DNA of 64,000 nt from Plantago major (lineage: Eukaryota; Streptophyta; Magnoliopsida; Lamiales; Plantaginaceae): the NCBI GenBank assembly GCA_026545765.1, contig CM048839.1, positions 50,638,677 through 50,702,676 of the forward strand, in the 5' to 3' direction. Made by a program: the position numbers and the translations under genes. Positions 32,561 to 43,624 of this stretch are shown here, in pieces (position 1 is the stretch's first letter; every line of letters begins with the position of its first letter). Under the pieces are notes generated by a model that was given only the letters and a program-made list of their open reading frames with translations, had not been told where the DNA came from and searched no databases.

Positions 32561-35500
32561 GAACGGAGATCCGATAAATCATCTAAATTCGAGGTCACCT
32601 GAATCATCCGATCCAAAATTATCCGAATTAAATTCGTACAAGTGCGAATATATAATTCTTATAAAGCTAGCATGAGTTTGAGGAGTATTAGAAGATTGAG
32701 AGTCAATCTAAACTATGTACTTATCATAAAACGTTAGTAATGTGATGTAAATTTCAATATTGGTGTATTTCAAGATTCAAATCCGGATAACAGTTAATGA
32801 AACCAAATCGACCCATAATATCGTGAATTTTCATAATCCTAAAATGACCTGAATCTGGACAAGATCAAACCTGAACTCGATTTTTCTGACTTAGAGCTCT
32901 AATAGCTCCCAATCGGAGCTACACATTTTCATGTCGACATTGTTATTAATGCTCCAAATCAGAGTTGCACTATTTGAAGCTACTTGGAGCTGTTGACAAC
33001 TTTGAATTGGAGCTGGACAGCTTCATGCCATAGTTGTTGACAGCTTCAACTTGGAGCTCTAATAGCTCCTTGCCTGAGCTGTTAATGCTCCAAATTCTAT
33101 TTTCTTGGAGATCTATAACATTTAATTGAATACTTTAGTCTTGGTGGAGTTTAATTGATGTTAGAGTTCGAAATAAAAGTTTAGGGACTTATTTGAGCCT
33201 TTTCAGGAAAGTCGTGGGTGAGCTCTTAAGAAACAGATTAAGACTAGGGACTTGGGTTGTAATAAATGAATAAAGGAGGAAGAAAGAAAAGAGAAAAGAA
33301 AAGAAACAATTAATCAAAGTAAAAATAATAATAATATGGATGGCATTTTCTCGGATACTTCAAATTCTCTCCTCCACATCAGTAAAAATGGTGGGCCATG
33401 TCATCAAACTTCGTTTGCTTTTGAGATATTTTGTAATTACCAAAAATTTAATGTATAAAATTTGGATGTATATGTAGTACTTTGAATATAGTAGCGGGGC
33501 AAGGGATAAGTGGGCCAATTGCAGGGAGATATCTGTAATTTTCCCTTATTCTATGATAGATTAGAATAATGACCGCATTAACCAAGTTATTTGTGATAAA
33601 TTTGACTGAGTATGGATGTAATTATTTATAGAAATTTATATAAATTCAAAAGAATTGAAACAAAACTTAAATTTCATATCAGATTGAAAATTGAAATTTT
33701 GAGATAAGATGGTGTTGTTATTCTACTATAATTTGAAAAGGATTGTGACTGAGATATTATTCCACATTTATTTACAACAACATTGTGTTCGTCACAATGA
33801 TTTCACACAATTGTGCGTGAACGTGTCTGGCTCGCGACTGCCATTTTAGAAGTCTAAATGGTCTAGACCCATACTCTACTTTCTCGGACCATACTCAACC
33901 ATAAATTTTACTGAACGAGTTCAAGCTAGGGAGGTTACAAAAACAATTATGGGCCAACATTGTTCCACGCAAGGTTCTAAACGGGTACGAGTATGATCTG
34001 CTTCCTGATCAATTTATTTATTTTATGTCAGGTCTCTTGCATGAATGGGACATAATGATTTTTGTAAAGACTTAGCGCAAATTTTGGGTGTGTGTAAGAC
34101 CTAGCTACCCATATAATTAACATGTTCAACGGGATTAATGGACATGTTATGTCGAAAATGTATGGTGAATATAACAAGTTCTTAAGTGCGGAAAGAATGA
34201 GCAAAGACTATTACGTTGTGAATGAATTGGAAGTTTCCCCCCAAAAGTTACTCAATACAATTAACTGCTCATTAATGAATAATCATAGGATCGTAATGAA
34301 GGTTTCATATGTTATCATGCTTTTAATTAAGGAATGATGATTAGACTTTTCGAGTAATGCGATCGCATAGGACTTTTAATGCATAACTAAGATGGTCTTG
34401 CACCGATCAAATACATAGTTGCAGAGATCAATAAATTTGATATGTCATCAATACTCTGGTGATATTGCTGAGTGCTTAAATATGGACATTATAAACAAGA
34501 TGGGTGATGTTTCTAATAAATTGGAATTTACTTTAAATAAAAAATCGTTCCATCTGACCCAAACCAGTTTAAATCGACGGGTTGGAACCCGATAAATATC
34601 AAAACGAGTTTCCGACCCATACCTGTTAAATGTTAACGGGTATGGGTGGACTCCAAGTTTAGAAAAATGAATAAATCAAAATTAAATACAAAAGTGCATA
34701 ACATAACTAATCATGTCGGGCAGCCAACAACCCCGTCCCGGGGGTAAGACCCACGCCCTTACCCAGAAAAATAAATTCATTATTCACTGAAAAGAGAATT
34801 ATTATTATTTCACTAACATAACTTTTCACATGTTTTTGTAGACTTTATTTTTTTGTGTGGGTGCAGAACCCCCCACACTCCTATAAAAGTTTATTATTTC
34901 ACTAACATAATTGGGGTCCTGTTTTGCATGTGTGATACATCCAACCTTAACCTGGACACAATGATTTTTTATGGGTACTGTGCGCGTTCCCATCGGTAGG
35001 ATAGAACCTGACCCATTTAAAATTGTAGATTTGAAGAGGTCTTCGGAGTCTAATTACTTAATACGACCAATTGCCGAGGTGGCTTTATCATTTTAGATGT
35101 TTGCAGACTGAAGAGGACACAATGACTTTAGATGTTTGCAGACTGAAATTTTATTTTAATAATTGTGGAGTCGGATATAATTAATTATCTAACCATGCCA
35201 CTCGACGGGTCATAAACTAGTATCCCAAATAGGAGCCATTCTTTAGTCTTAGATAGTTAGATGGTAAGTATAATTGGCAGCAAATATTTCCGTGTGTGTC
35301 AAACTATGAGAATCCAAAATTGACATTTTCTTTTTGAAATAATTTATTCACACATCATAGACGGATTGTTATTTCACTCTTAGATGGTATTCTTTCATTA
35401 TAGACTAATTCTTAATCCCTCTCAAATGCAATAAACTTGATAGGTGTTACATCTCCATATTTTCCAGACATACTTCACTTGGAAATAAGTTGCATCATAG

Positions 35501-36560
35501 ATCATATATATCCAGTCTCTAATAATTTGTCTATGTTGCCCCAAATTTTTATAGTGGGGAGAGTTTTGTAATATAGGTACACAGCTAAAAATCATGCTTG
35601 AAGACATGAATATAAGTCTGTTGTGTATTAAACTTGGAGAAGAAAACTTGGTGTCTTACAATGAACCCTAGGAGGGGGTATTTATAGCTACTAAATTACA
35701 GCTAGGAAGAGAGTAAAAAATACAATTGAGTAAGATTTGTATTTTTGTTTTTTTAATATTTTATATATTTTAAAATGTTTTATATTTTTTAAAATATTTT
35801 TCAGAATTTTTTAAAGCAATTTAGATTTTTTTTAAAAATTATAAGTCAGATTTGATGAGAGCTCAACACGTGTCCCTCTCTTAAATTTGAAATTCAAAAA
35901 TCTGAGTCAAAGGTCAATTTGGAGGGAAAATGACATCTCCGATGGACACGTCACCATTTAAGCCGGAAAATCGATCGGAGTATGTCAATTGAACGGGTGG
36001 TTGTTGTAGTTTACCCAAATTGAACAGTCTCACTCTAGTATACCAAAACTAGCACTATCTCACTCCAGTGTACCCAAAAAAATTTTGCCACTCCATATCG
36101 CCTCTCAAAGATCTGATTCGCCTGGAGCGGTCCTTGAACAGGGACTATTCTTGTCAGATTTTAGCTTGGCTAACGTAAGCGACTTTGACGAAACTTAGTC
36201 CTAAAACTGCAGAAGCGCCACTAAGATGGTATGGAAACTGCACTGGAAATTGAGTATTCTTATGTGTTGCAGGACTTGGAGAGTGCTTGCAAGATGGTGG
36301 TTAAAGATGCAACTTTAGATATTTCATCAATTTATGCTGCTGGTCTTCATTCCCAATTGCTAGCCATTATAATGAGCCTGGATGTTTCGAACCTCTAACT
36401 CGGGTAATGAAAATTCTGTTTTGTTAGATATTGCAAGTCTATAGACTATAATCTGTAGATGATGTTTTCAAATCTGTCTTACACAAATCAAATATGCACA
36501 AGTTCGCAAACTGAAAACTAAGCGAAATAAATAAATAAATAAAAAGTAAAAAAAAAATAG
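32561..36560. other. Gene-poor A+T-rich stretch with short repeats
   Basis: 32885-33115 is rich in GGAGCT/AGCTCC words in both orientations (GAGCTCTAATAGCTCC twice), suggesting a foldback. 34560-34650 has GGGTTGGAACCCG and ACGGGTATGGGT words. The frame at 34122-34337 (71 codons) and one at about 36231-36400 (starting METALEIEYSYVLQDLESAC) are open but unrecognised; the latter could be a captured exon. Nothing else is supported. Confidence 0.4.
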
Positions 36561-36565
36561 CGTAT

Positions 36566-36596
36566 TAACACGCATAGCGTGTTACGCGGGTTCTAG
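36566..36596 (+). other. Helitron-like 3' terminus with hairpin
   Basis: TTAACACGCATAGCGTGTTA forms a stem (AACACGC / GCGTGTT) with a three-base loop. It is followed by CGCGGGTTCTAG and a host T. Spacing between hairpin and CTAG is about 10 bases, as in plant Helitrons. Confidence 0.6.
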
Positions 36597-37142
36597 TTAA
36601 AGATAATTGACAAAGCTCGAATAAATTGAAAAAGGTTTAGTCTCAGTATATAGATGTAAAAAAATTATATATTTTGGTATTTTTATTTTAAATAAAAGAA
36701 AATAAAAATAATAATAAAAAGATAAATACAAAATTTTAAAAAAAGAACCAATAGGTTGGGGACACAACAAAATATGGAGCCACCACTAGGTCGGTGGTGG
36801 CCTCATTTGAGACCCAAGGTTGGGTCTCACTACTTTCATTTCTATTTTTTTTTTTTTTTAATTTTGTCTTGGTCCCACAGATCTTCAAGCTTAAGGACAT
36901 GGATAATAGTGGTTAAAGTTTGGTCTCTTAGACGGCCTGCATTGCATTGTCACCTACAAATGACGTCGCTTCCCCCCACCCAATCGGGAGTTAATATGGC
37001 ATGAAATTAGCTACGCCATGTGTCATTATTATTATTATTATTTTTTTTTTAAAATCCGTTTAAATTTCAAACGGTTATAACTTTCAAAATAAAAATGCAA
37101 AAAATAAATAAAAATCACCAACGGCTTTATTTTTTCGAGATC

Positions 37143-37149
37143 TATAAAA
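37143..37149 (+). promoter_or_regulatory. TATA box of the Harbinger Myb-like gene
   Basis: TATAAAA in GATCTATAAAATGAG, 130 bp before the ATG at 37273. A CTC-rich leader lies between them. Confidence 0.5.
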
Positions 37150-37272
37150 TGAGATCAGTCTTGACTATATTTGGATCATCCCATCTCCAACTCCTCTTTC
37201 TCTCTTAATTAAACTCAAAACACTCTCTTCACTCCAAAACACCAACCATCTCCACTTCAATTTTCCGGCGAC

Positions 37273-38391
37273 ATGGACGGAAACTTGTTCACTCCGGAAA
37301 CTCTGAGGTGGATGCAAGAAAACACATCCAAGCTTCAAGCGCGTGCATGAAAAGCTTAACAAAACACCTCCACAACCCCAACCGAGCTTTGTTCGCCTTT
37401 GTTCGAAAAGCTTCGTGCGAAGACCCTACACTCAAAATTACCATTCTCCAATCTCACAAACACCAATGTTTTCGCAAGCACCACGGAAGTTGTTCCGAGA
37501 CGCACTGAAATTCAACCGATGCGAGGCGTGGAAAGGGAAAGCCAAAGACACGGAAGGAGGGACGACCGATAAAAGGCGTGGCTCACCCTACAACACGAAT
37601 GAGGACTTGGTTCTCATCTCTTATTACATGGCCGTTAGCGCAAATCCGATCATTGGCACGAATCAGAGGTATGCAAGTTTGTTCAAGAAAGTCGAGGAGA
37701 AGTTCGAGGACGTGCGGAGAGATTGGAGGATGTCCGGTTTGGAAAAAAGCGAGTCATGATTCACTTCTCGATTTAAGCGGATGAGAGATGACATTAATTG
37801 GTGGGTGATTTGTGTGGATCGTGCTACTAGGGTTGTCGGCGATCGAGTGGCTACAATGAAGCCAATGTAATCAAAATGACCAGAATTCTACAAAGAGAAG
37901 TCCGGTTGTAACGCCGGATTCAACCTATTCAAGCAGTGGGATGCCATGATACAGTACCCAGAGTGGGAAACGAGGATGAACTTTGAGGAAACATACAAGA
38001 AGGCCGCAACAACTCCGAGGGTTGATGTTCTAGTTGATGATGACCAACCAATGGCATCAAGAAAATAGTAGTGGAGCAAGCGCCAAAGGAGGATGTCGAT
38101 GTCACGCCTAGCAAACGTCCCATGGGTCGTGACAAGGCAAAGAAGATGGCTAGAGGTGGTAGTTCCGCAACTCCTCAATGGATGCAATGAGGATGGGTTA
38201 ACTTTAATGAAAGTTATCCCCAACCTTGAGTTGGAAAGACATTTGGAGTTGCCTGCAAAAAGGAAGAACGTAAGATGAAGGAGAAGAAGATGGACATGTG
38301 GATGACACTTATGGGGAACTATGCTAACTTGACCGCAGCACATAAGGGAGTTTGTGATGCACTGCAGAAGGAATTGTTTCCGTCCGAGTAA
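37273..38391 (+). pseudogene. PIF/Harbinger ORF1: Myb/SANT-like protein with NAM-associated tail
   Basis: Starts MDGNLFTPETLRWMQE. After a frame change it has RRGSPYNTNEDLVLISYYMA, NPIIGTNQRYASLF and FEDVRRDWRMSGLEKS, the Myb/trihelix-like domain of these proteins. More frame changes and stops follow. Then come GFNLFKQWDAMIQYPEWETR, KRPMGRDKAKKMARGG (the conserved 'RP.GR.KAK' of NAM-associated C-terminal domains) and MGNYANLTAAHKGVCDALQK, ending with TAA at 38389-38391. In the family this protein binds DNA at the element ends and helps the transposase. At least four breaks make it non-functional. Confidence 0.8.
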
Positions 38392-38874
38392 TGGCTGAAG
38401 TTGAGAGCTTGTTTTAGTTTGCTTGTTTCGGTTTGCTTGTTTTAGTTTGCTTGTTTGTTTTTTACTTCCCGAAGTGTGGCTTGTTTGTGTTTTACTCTTC
38501 CAAGTGTCCGTTGTAATAAAATCAGTGTGCTTTTGATGTGAAAATGAAGTGTCAGATTTCGATGAAAGCTTAGTGTTTTCCATGCAGAAATGGTGTTCTG
38601 AGTAAAAGCCATCGCTTCGCCATGATGTACGATGGATTTCGGCCAACGGAGATCGTTTGGAGGGTTAAAATCGCATTTTTATAAGTTTTGGGCACTTTTT
38701 ATAATTTTTAATAGTTGTTAGAATTCGTTTTGTATTAGGTTTCCTTTCCAGCAAGTTAGGTTTTCAGTATTTAAACATTCTTAGATATATTTGTGAATTT
38801 GAATATGAATTTGAGTTTGAATTATTTGAGTTACGGAAAGTAAGTCTTGTGATTTATCCTTACTCTGTCAGGCA

Positions 38875-39145
38875 TCTTATCTTTGCTTTGTCAGAAATGA
38901 GTCATACATCTCAGCTATGACTAAGAAATGACTAAGAAATCCAATGCAGTCTGACTCAGCTATGACTAAGAAATGAGTCATACATCTCAGACATCTTATC
39001 TTCAATTAATGAGAAATCCAATGCAGTCTGACTCAGCTATGACTAAGAAATGAGTCATACATCTCAGACATCTTATATTCAATTAATGAGAAATCCAATG
39101 CAGTCTGACTCAGCTATGACTAAGAAATGAGTCACACATCTCAGA
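38875..39145. repeat. 77-bp tandem repeat before the transposase gene
   Basis: CTGACTCAGCTATGACTAAG starts at about 38951, 39028 and 39105 (77-bp period), with an eroded copy before it. Each unit contains two TGAGTCA-like words and GACTAAGAAATGAGTCA. It lies directly upstream of the TATA box at 39155, so it may act as promoter repeats. Confidence 0.85.
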
Positions 39146-39154
39146 CAACCTGTC

Positions 39155-39161
39155 TATATAA
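39155..39161 (+). promoter_or_regulatory. TATA box of the Harbinger transposase gene
   Basis: TATATAA in CTGTCTATATAATGC, 120 bp upstream of the ATG at 39275. Confidence 0.5.
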
Positions 39162-39274
39162 TGCAACCATAGAACACATTTTTATACACAACAAACTACT
39201 TGCATTCATCCCTTCTTCCATTTTCTTAACTACACAGAAAACACTCTATCTACTTCAATTTTCCAAAGATAATC

Positions 39275-40585
39275 ATGTCCAATTCATCATCTGATGATGA
39301 AAGCTTGCTTGGTTCTTCTTCATCCAATCCTTTCGCACAAATCCAAACCATGATAATGCAAAATGTACCAAATATGATCCAACAATTCCAGCAACATCAA
39401 CAACCGGACGAGCCACAACGGCCTAAGAAGAAGCGTGCTTACATTGACAGAAGTCGAGAAGATCGTGGCAAACAATTGGAGGAAGACTACTTCGGGGTTA
39501 ACCCACCATATGCAGATAAATTTTGACGGAGATTCAGAATGGAGAGGTCGTTGTTCGAACGGGTGATTGCTGGTGTAAAGGCGTCAAGATGATTACTTTG
39601 TGTAAGCCAGATGGTCTTGGCCGGGTTAACCACACTACAAAATGTACCGCAACCATTCGTATGCTAGCTTATGGGCTTCTCCCGACTCGGTATTGAGTAT
39701 TGCCGACTTGGTGAAAGCACGGCCCTCAAGTGTCTTTCGCGTTTTTGTGATGCTGTGGTGGCTGAGTTTGGTCCAACATATATGCGGAGGGCCAACGAGG
39801 CCGATGCTCGAAGGATTCTGGCAATCAACGCTGCAAGAGGATTTGTGGGCATGCTTGGGAGTATCGATTGTATGCCTCGGACATGGAAGAATCCCCAAGG
39901 CGTGGCACGGTCAATTTCAAGGCAGAAGCAAAAAGCCTACCCTTGTTTTAGAAGCAGTAGCATCCCAAGATACTTAGATATGGCATTCATTCTTCGGGAT
40001 TTCCGGAAAATACAATGACTTGTCGATCGTGCAACGTTAACCGGTGTTCGACGATCTCCTGAACGGCACGGGACCTCAGATTAACTTTGAGGTCAATGGC
40101 CATCAGTACAACATGCCTTACTACCTAACTGATGGCATCTACCCAGCTTGGGCTACATTTGTTCCTGCCATCCCGAATCCGGTAACACACAAAGAAGCCA
40201 AATTCTCTGAGGCCGAGTCTTCACGGAAGATGTGGAACGTGCTTTCGGAGTACTGCAAGCACGATTTGCAATTGTACGAAATCCCTCCCTTGCACACAAC
40301 AGGGAGACACTCAAAAAGATTATGGATTGCTGCATCACACTCCACAACATGATAGTTGAGGATGAGCGCCACAAATACCTAAATTATGACAAGGAAATCG
40401 AAGAGTTCGAACAAGATACCCGTGAGAATGTACCCCATGTGATTGACGGAGTTCGTATCCGACGAGCACAATCAACAATAAACTCTATCCCGGAATACAT
40501 GAACTTTTCACGGCAAATGCACAGTAGGTGCACGCATGAAGAACTCCAAAGGGACTTGATGGAACATATTTGGAGAATGCGTTGA
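39275..40585 (+). pseudogene. PIF/Harbinger DDE transposase, broken
   Basis: Starts MSNSSSDDESLLGSSSSN and stops at 39526 after RPKKKRAYIDRSREDRGK. Further pieces in other frames are recognisable: RRRFRMERSLFERVI, then YGLLPTRY-like, LKCLSRFCDAVVAEF, FVGMLGSIDCM (first Asp), WHGQFQGRSKKPTLVLEAVA, NMPYYLTDGIYPAWATFV (second Asp), ERAFGVLQARFAIVRNPSL (Glu) and LKKIMDCCITLHNMIVEDER. This is the Plant_transp/DDE_Tnp_4 order and all three catalytic positions survive. At least four frameshifts or stops separate them. It ends ELQRDLMEHIWRMR at 40585. In the family it cuts and joins at TWA targets. Confidence 0.85.
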
Positions 40586-41339
40586 CCGTGGAGATTGAGC
40601 TTCACCAATCGTGTAGTGTATGTTTGTTTGTTTAATGCATTCGTGTGTTGTGTGTTTGTTGCATTTCCATTTAGTTTTTAAATTTTCAGCGGTTTGTTGT
40701 AATATATTCCTGCCTCTTGCCCAATAAATTATAAAACGAGTTTAAAAAATGCAATTTTACTAATTTCAACTTCTAAACACTCTTACAATATGTTAAATAT
40801 GTAAAAAAAAAAAAAAAAAAATTCGAAATTCCGTGACGGCTCCGTGACGCGTCACCCAATGCAGCAAAATCTCGTCACGGATCTCGTCACAGGCCGGTGA
40901 CGCGTCACCGAGCCGTCACCCAATGCGGGTAGTCTTAGGAGACTCCCTCTTTTCTATTTATCTAATTTTAATGTAGTAGGATAATTACTCTCTTCTCTTA
41001 TATTATGATCAGCATAACATAAATTTAAAACCATCCAACCTTTCCACACCAATTATAAAGGAGACATGGCCATCATGAAAATTAATCTTGTCGGGGTGTT
41101 TCAAATGCTGCTTGGCTCAACATTAAACAACCATTTTATATATGGAGTGTCATATTATTTTTATTTTTGCCATCCCATTTTAATTGACTAAAATAACTTA
41201 CTCTTTTAATTGTGTTATCCCCTCAATTAAACTCACTTGCGTACATAACAAACCTATAAAAATATATATTTTTTAACATTATACTAAATATAATTTAAAT
41301 TCGGTCAATTAAAGTTCCGTTCTAAATAGCCCATTGAGG
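40586..41339. other. Harbinger 3' end, then intergenic sequence
   Basis: 40801-40820 is an A-run. 40830-40930 has repeated GTGACG/CGTCAC words and the palindrome GGTGACGCGTCACC (about 40900), likely the subterminal part of the element. 40940-41339 is A+T-rich with nothing recognised. Confidence 0.5.
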
Positions 41340-41344
41340 ATTAT

Positions 41345-43106
41345 TGTAACAGCCCAAAAATTCGTATATCGAATTAAGGCGTTTTAGAACGAACCGAGCG
41401 TCAAAGCGTGATTCATGGAGCGTTATCTTTGACCCAGAACCCATCGTTAGCCAGCCCAATCCAAATTCCTTCCAGCTCCATTAAACAAAAATTAAATCCG
41501 TCATTAAGTCCAGTAGCCAGTTACAAATATCCATCCCATCTGACCACATATGTTTAAAATGCCTCTTTAAGACTTTTAAGCTCATTGACGTTCCTTTGGT
41601 TACCCAACTCTCCAGTATAGCTTTTTCATCACCATGTACCACCTACTTTGACATTCGGCCTCTCCATCACTCGATGCCAAAATCATCCAAGGTCGGACTT
41701 GTTGATGTTAAACCAAGCTGCTGATCCAATTTATGGGCTTGAAGGAAGAGGACTTTTTGTTGTTGTGTAGGGTTTTGCGTGGTTTAATCTCGAGGCAAGT
41801 TCCCCTAGGACTTGCATCACAAACGTTTATATGTTTGATGTAAACCTTGCGTGGTTGATTGCTATTTATGCCATGATATGAAATTGATGCGAGACTATCT
41901 ATTTGTGCCTACTTAGATCCAAGTTACCGTAGTCATGTACTGATAACTGGTCCAATGTTATTTGATAGATTAGGAGTTTGGTTATTGTGACTGTGAGGTG
42001 TATTGTTGTTTCATATTTCATGGAATCAGATTGGTCGGAAAATTGTTCACTGGTCAAATTAGTTAAACATGGCATGCTACTTTAGTTTACTTGATTTCCA
42101 GTGTGTTAATTAGTTGTTTAACATTCTAGTTATGAATTGTTATTGTATATGTTGTGAACTACGTACCATAAAGTATGATTACTGTCCATGCTTGTTTCTA
42201 CTTTGAAGTTCTAGTATCAATATTGTGTATGTATGATTGTACTATGTCAATTATGATGTTAAGTTGTATTACACACACATAGAATCATGCATTCATGAGT
42301 TAGATTATAGAGAGCATACATTCACTTTAATAAGATGTTAAGGTTTAAAGTAAAGTAAGCTTCAAGGTTTAAAAATAATTAAAGGGCTCGTAGGGAAATA
42401 TCCTGGTATTTGTGGCGCAGTTATGTTTATGTTCAGCGGATAGGGACCAAGGTCCTGAGGCCGTCAGTTTTTATTTATTCAACGAATAGGGCCACGAAAG
42501 TGACCTGAGGCCGGCAGATAGCCACCATGGGCCAGGATAGGAACCTACGATGCCAAGTGAGTTCGCGATCATGTTATGTTTTTAAGAAGCTTCAAGATAA
42601 GTTTTAAGTTCAAGTTCAAGTTAAGAGTTTTCAAGAAGAACAAGTTCAAGTGTCAGGTCAAGTCAGGTCTTAGGGTTGCATTGCATTAAGCAAGACTAAA
42701 AGATTTAAAAGACATGAAGATAGAACTTTAGGTCATGGCACGTGCATGGAGCTTGTTCAGCCAGTGGTCACGGCTGACTCCTTTCTAAATATCAATTTTA
42801 GGTATGAAGCTGATCGGAGTGGCGAGCGTTGCCGGAGCAGTGATCACTACCAAGAGCATCTTTACAGTTTTCAGTTTCATGTAGTTAGAATTTTGTATCA
42901 AAGCTTTTATGATTTTTAAGTTCCGCTGCATATTTTGACTAGTTCACGAATTATATTTAAGAATTTTCATGTTAAGTATAAGGACGCACAAGGTGTTGAA
43001 CTATGTTTTAATTTTTCAAAAGTTAAGTTCGTCGAATTTATAAGCTCACGAACTAGCACGAGTCATATTTTTCTTAGTTCGTCTTTTTAAAATTCGGGGC
43101 GCTACA
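41345..43106 (+). mobile_element. Solo Ty3/gypsy-type LTR, 1.76 kb
   Basis: Starts TGTAACAGCCCAAAAATTCG and ends ATTCGGGGCGCTACA. The perfect 5-bp duplication ATTAT is at 41340-41344 and 43107-43111. TGTAACAGCCC...GGGGCGCTACA ends are what I associate with Tekay/Del-type chromovirus LTRs in plants. It contains the duplicated words GATAGGGACCAAGGTCCTGA and GAATAGGGCCACGAAAGTGA. No internal region flanks it. Confidence 0.9.
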
Positions 43107-43111
43107 ATTAT

Positions 43112-43621
43112 AGAGTTTATCGTGGTAATCATAAATGGATAGTAATAAAATAATAAATGAAGATTAATTTAATCAATAATCATGTTTTAATTGAAATACT
43201 TGCTGACTTGTATGTGGATTGATTAATCACTCAGTTGAAAGATTAAGCTAGTTAATGTTGACGTCACTTTCGAAACCAAACTGAAAGGAAAATTGTAGTT
43301 GTAAAATGGCGTGGCCTGCGTATACAAAATTGGTTACCATGGAGCATGCATGAACATCAACAACTGAGTTGACAAAACAATTGCAATCCATCAGGAGAAC
43401 TATTTATGCTTGCCTTCTTAGGCCTATCATTATACATTTTTCACATGAGGCGAAATATGTTTCCCGGACTAACCTTTAAATTGCCAGAAATAGTCCTACG
43501 GCTCGGACATTACAAAAACACCTGTTGCCGGGTAAATTGTGAGAATGGTCCTCTAAACAGAGTTACTGTACGATTACGGTCCCTACAAATTCTATACTGT
43601 CAAAATAGGGACAAAGAAGAC
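43112..43621. other. Intergenic, no gene seen
   Basis: The frame 43406-43624 (72 codons) has no family resemblance. No repeat or RNA feature was recognised. Confidence 0.5.
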
Positions 43622-43624
43622 TAA

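Larger units (their letters stand above)
24700..36596 (+). mobile_element. Possible large non-autonomous Helitron
   Basis: The 5' end candidate is TCTATATAATACATTAAGC at 24700, preceded by A. Its first ~200 bp contain ATGTCCACATC, ATTATGTGGC and TGATTGGTCC words that I associate with plant Helitron starts. The 3' end candidate is at 36566-36596: TTAACACGC-ATA-GCGTGTTA (hairpin), then CGCGGGTTCTAG, followed by T. A 3' CTAG preceded by a short hairpin, with insertion between A and T, matches the Helitron rule. No Rep/helicase gene was seen. The pairing of the two ends over 11.9 kb is inferred; they could belong to different copies. Confidence 0.4.
36756..40935 (+). mobile_element. Decayed PIF/Harbinger element with two genes
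   Basis: Two same-strand pseudogenes, a Myb/NAM-like protein and a DDE transposase, are the standard pair of PIF/Harbinger transposons. The right end is probably near 40935, where GTGACGCGTCACC palindromes and GCGGGTAGTCTTA precede unrelated sequence. The left end is not certain; GGTTGGGGACACAAC at about 36752 is a candidate. An outer TTA/TAA duplication was not confirmed. Confidence 0.7.

Noticed and set aside
37888..38646. 252-codon minus-strand frame
   Set aside because: Antisense to the Harbinger Myb/NAM-like pseudogene, which has the conserved family words.
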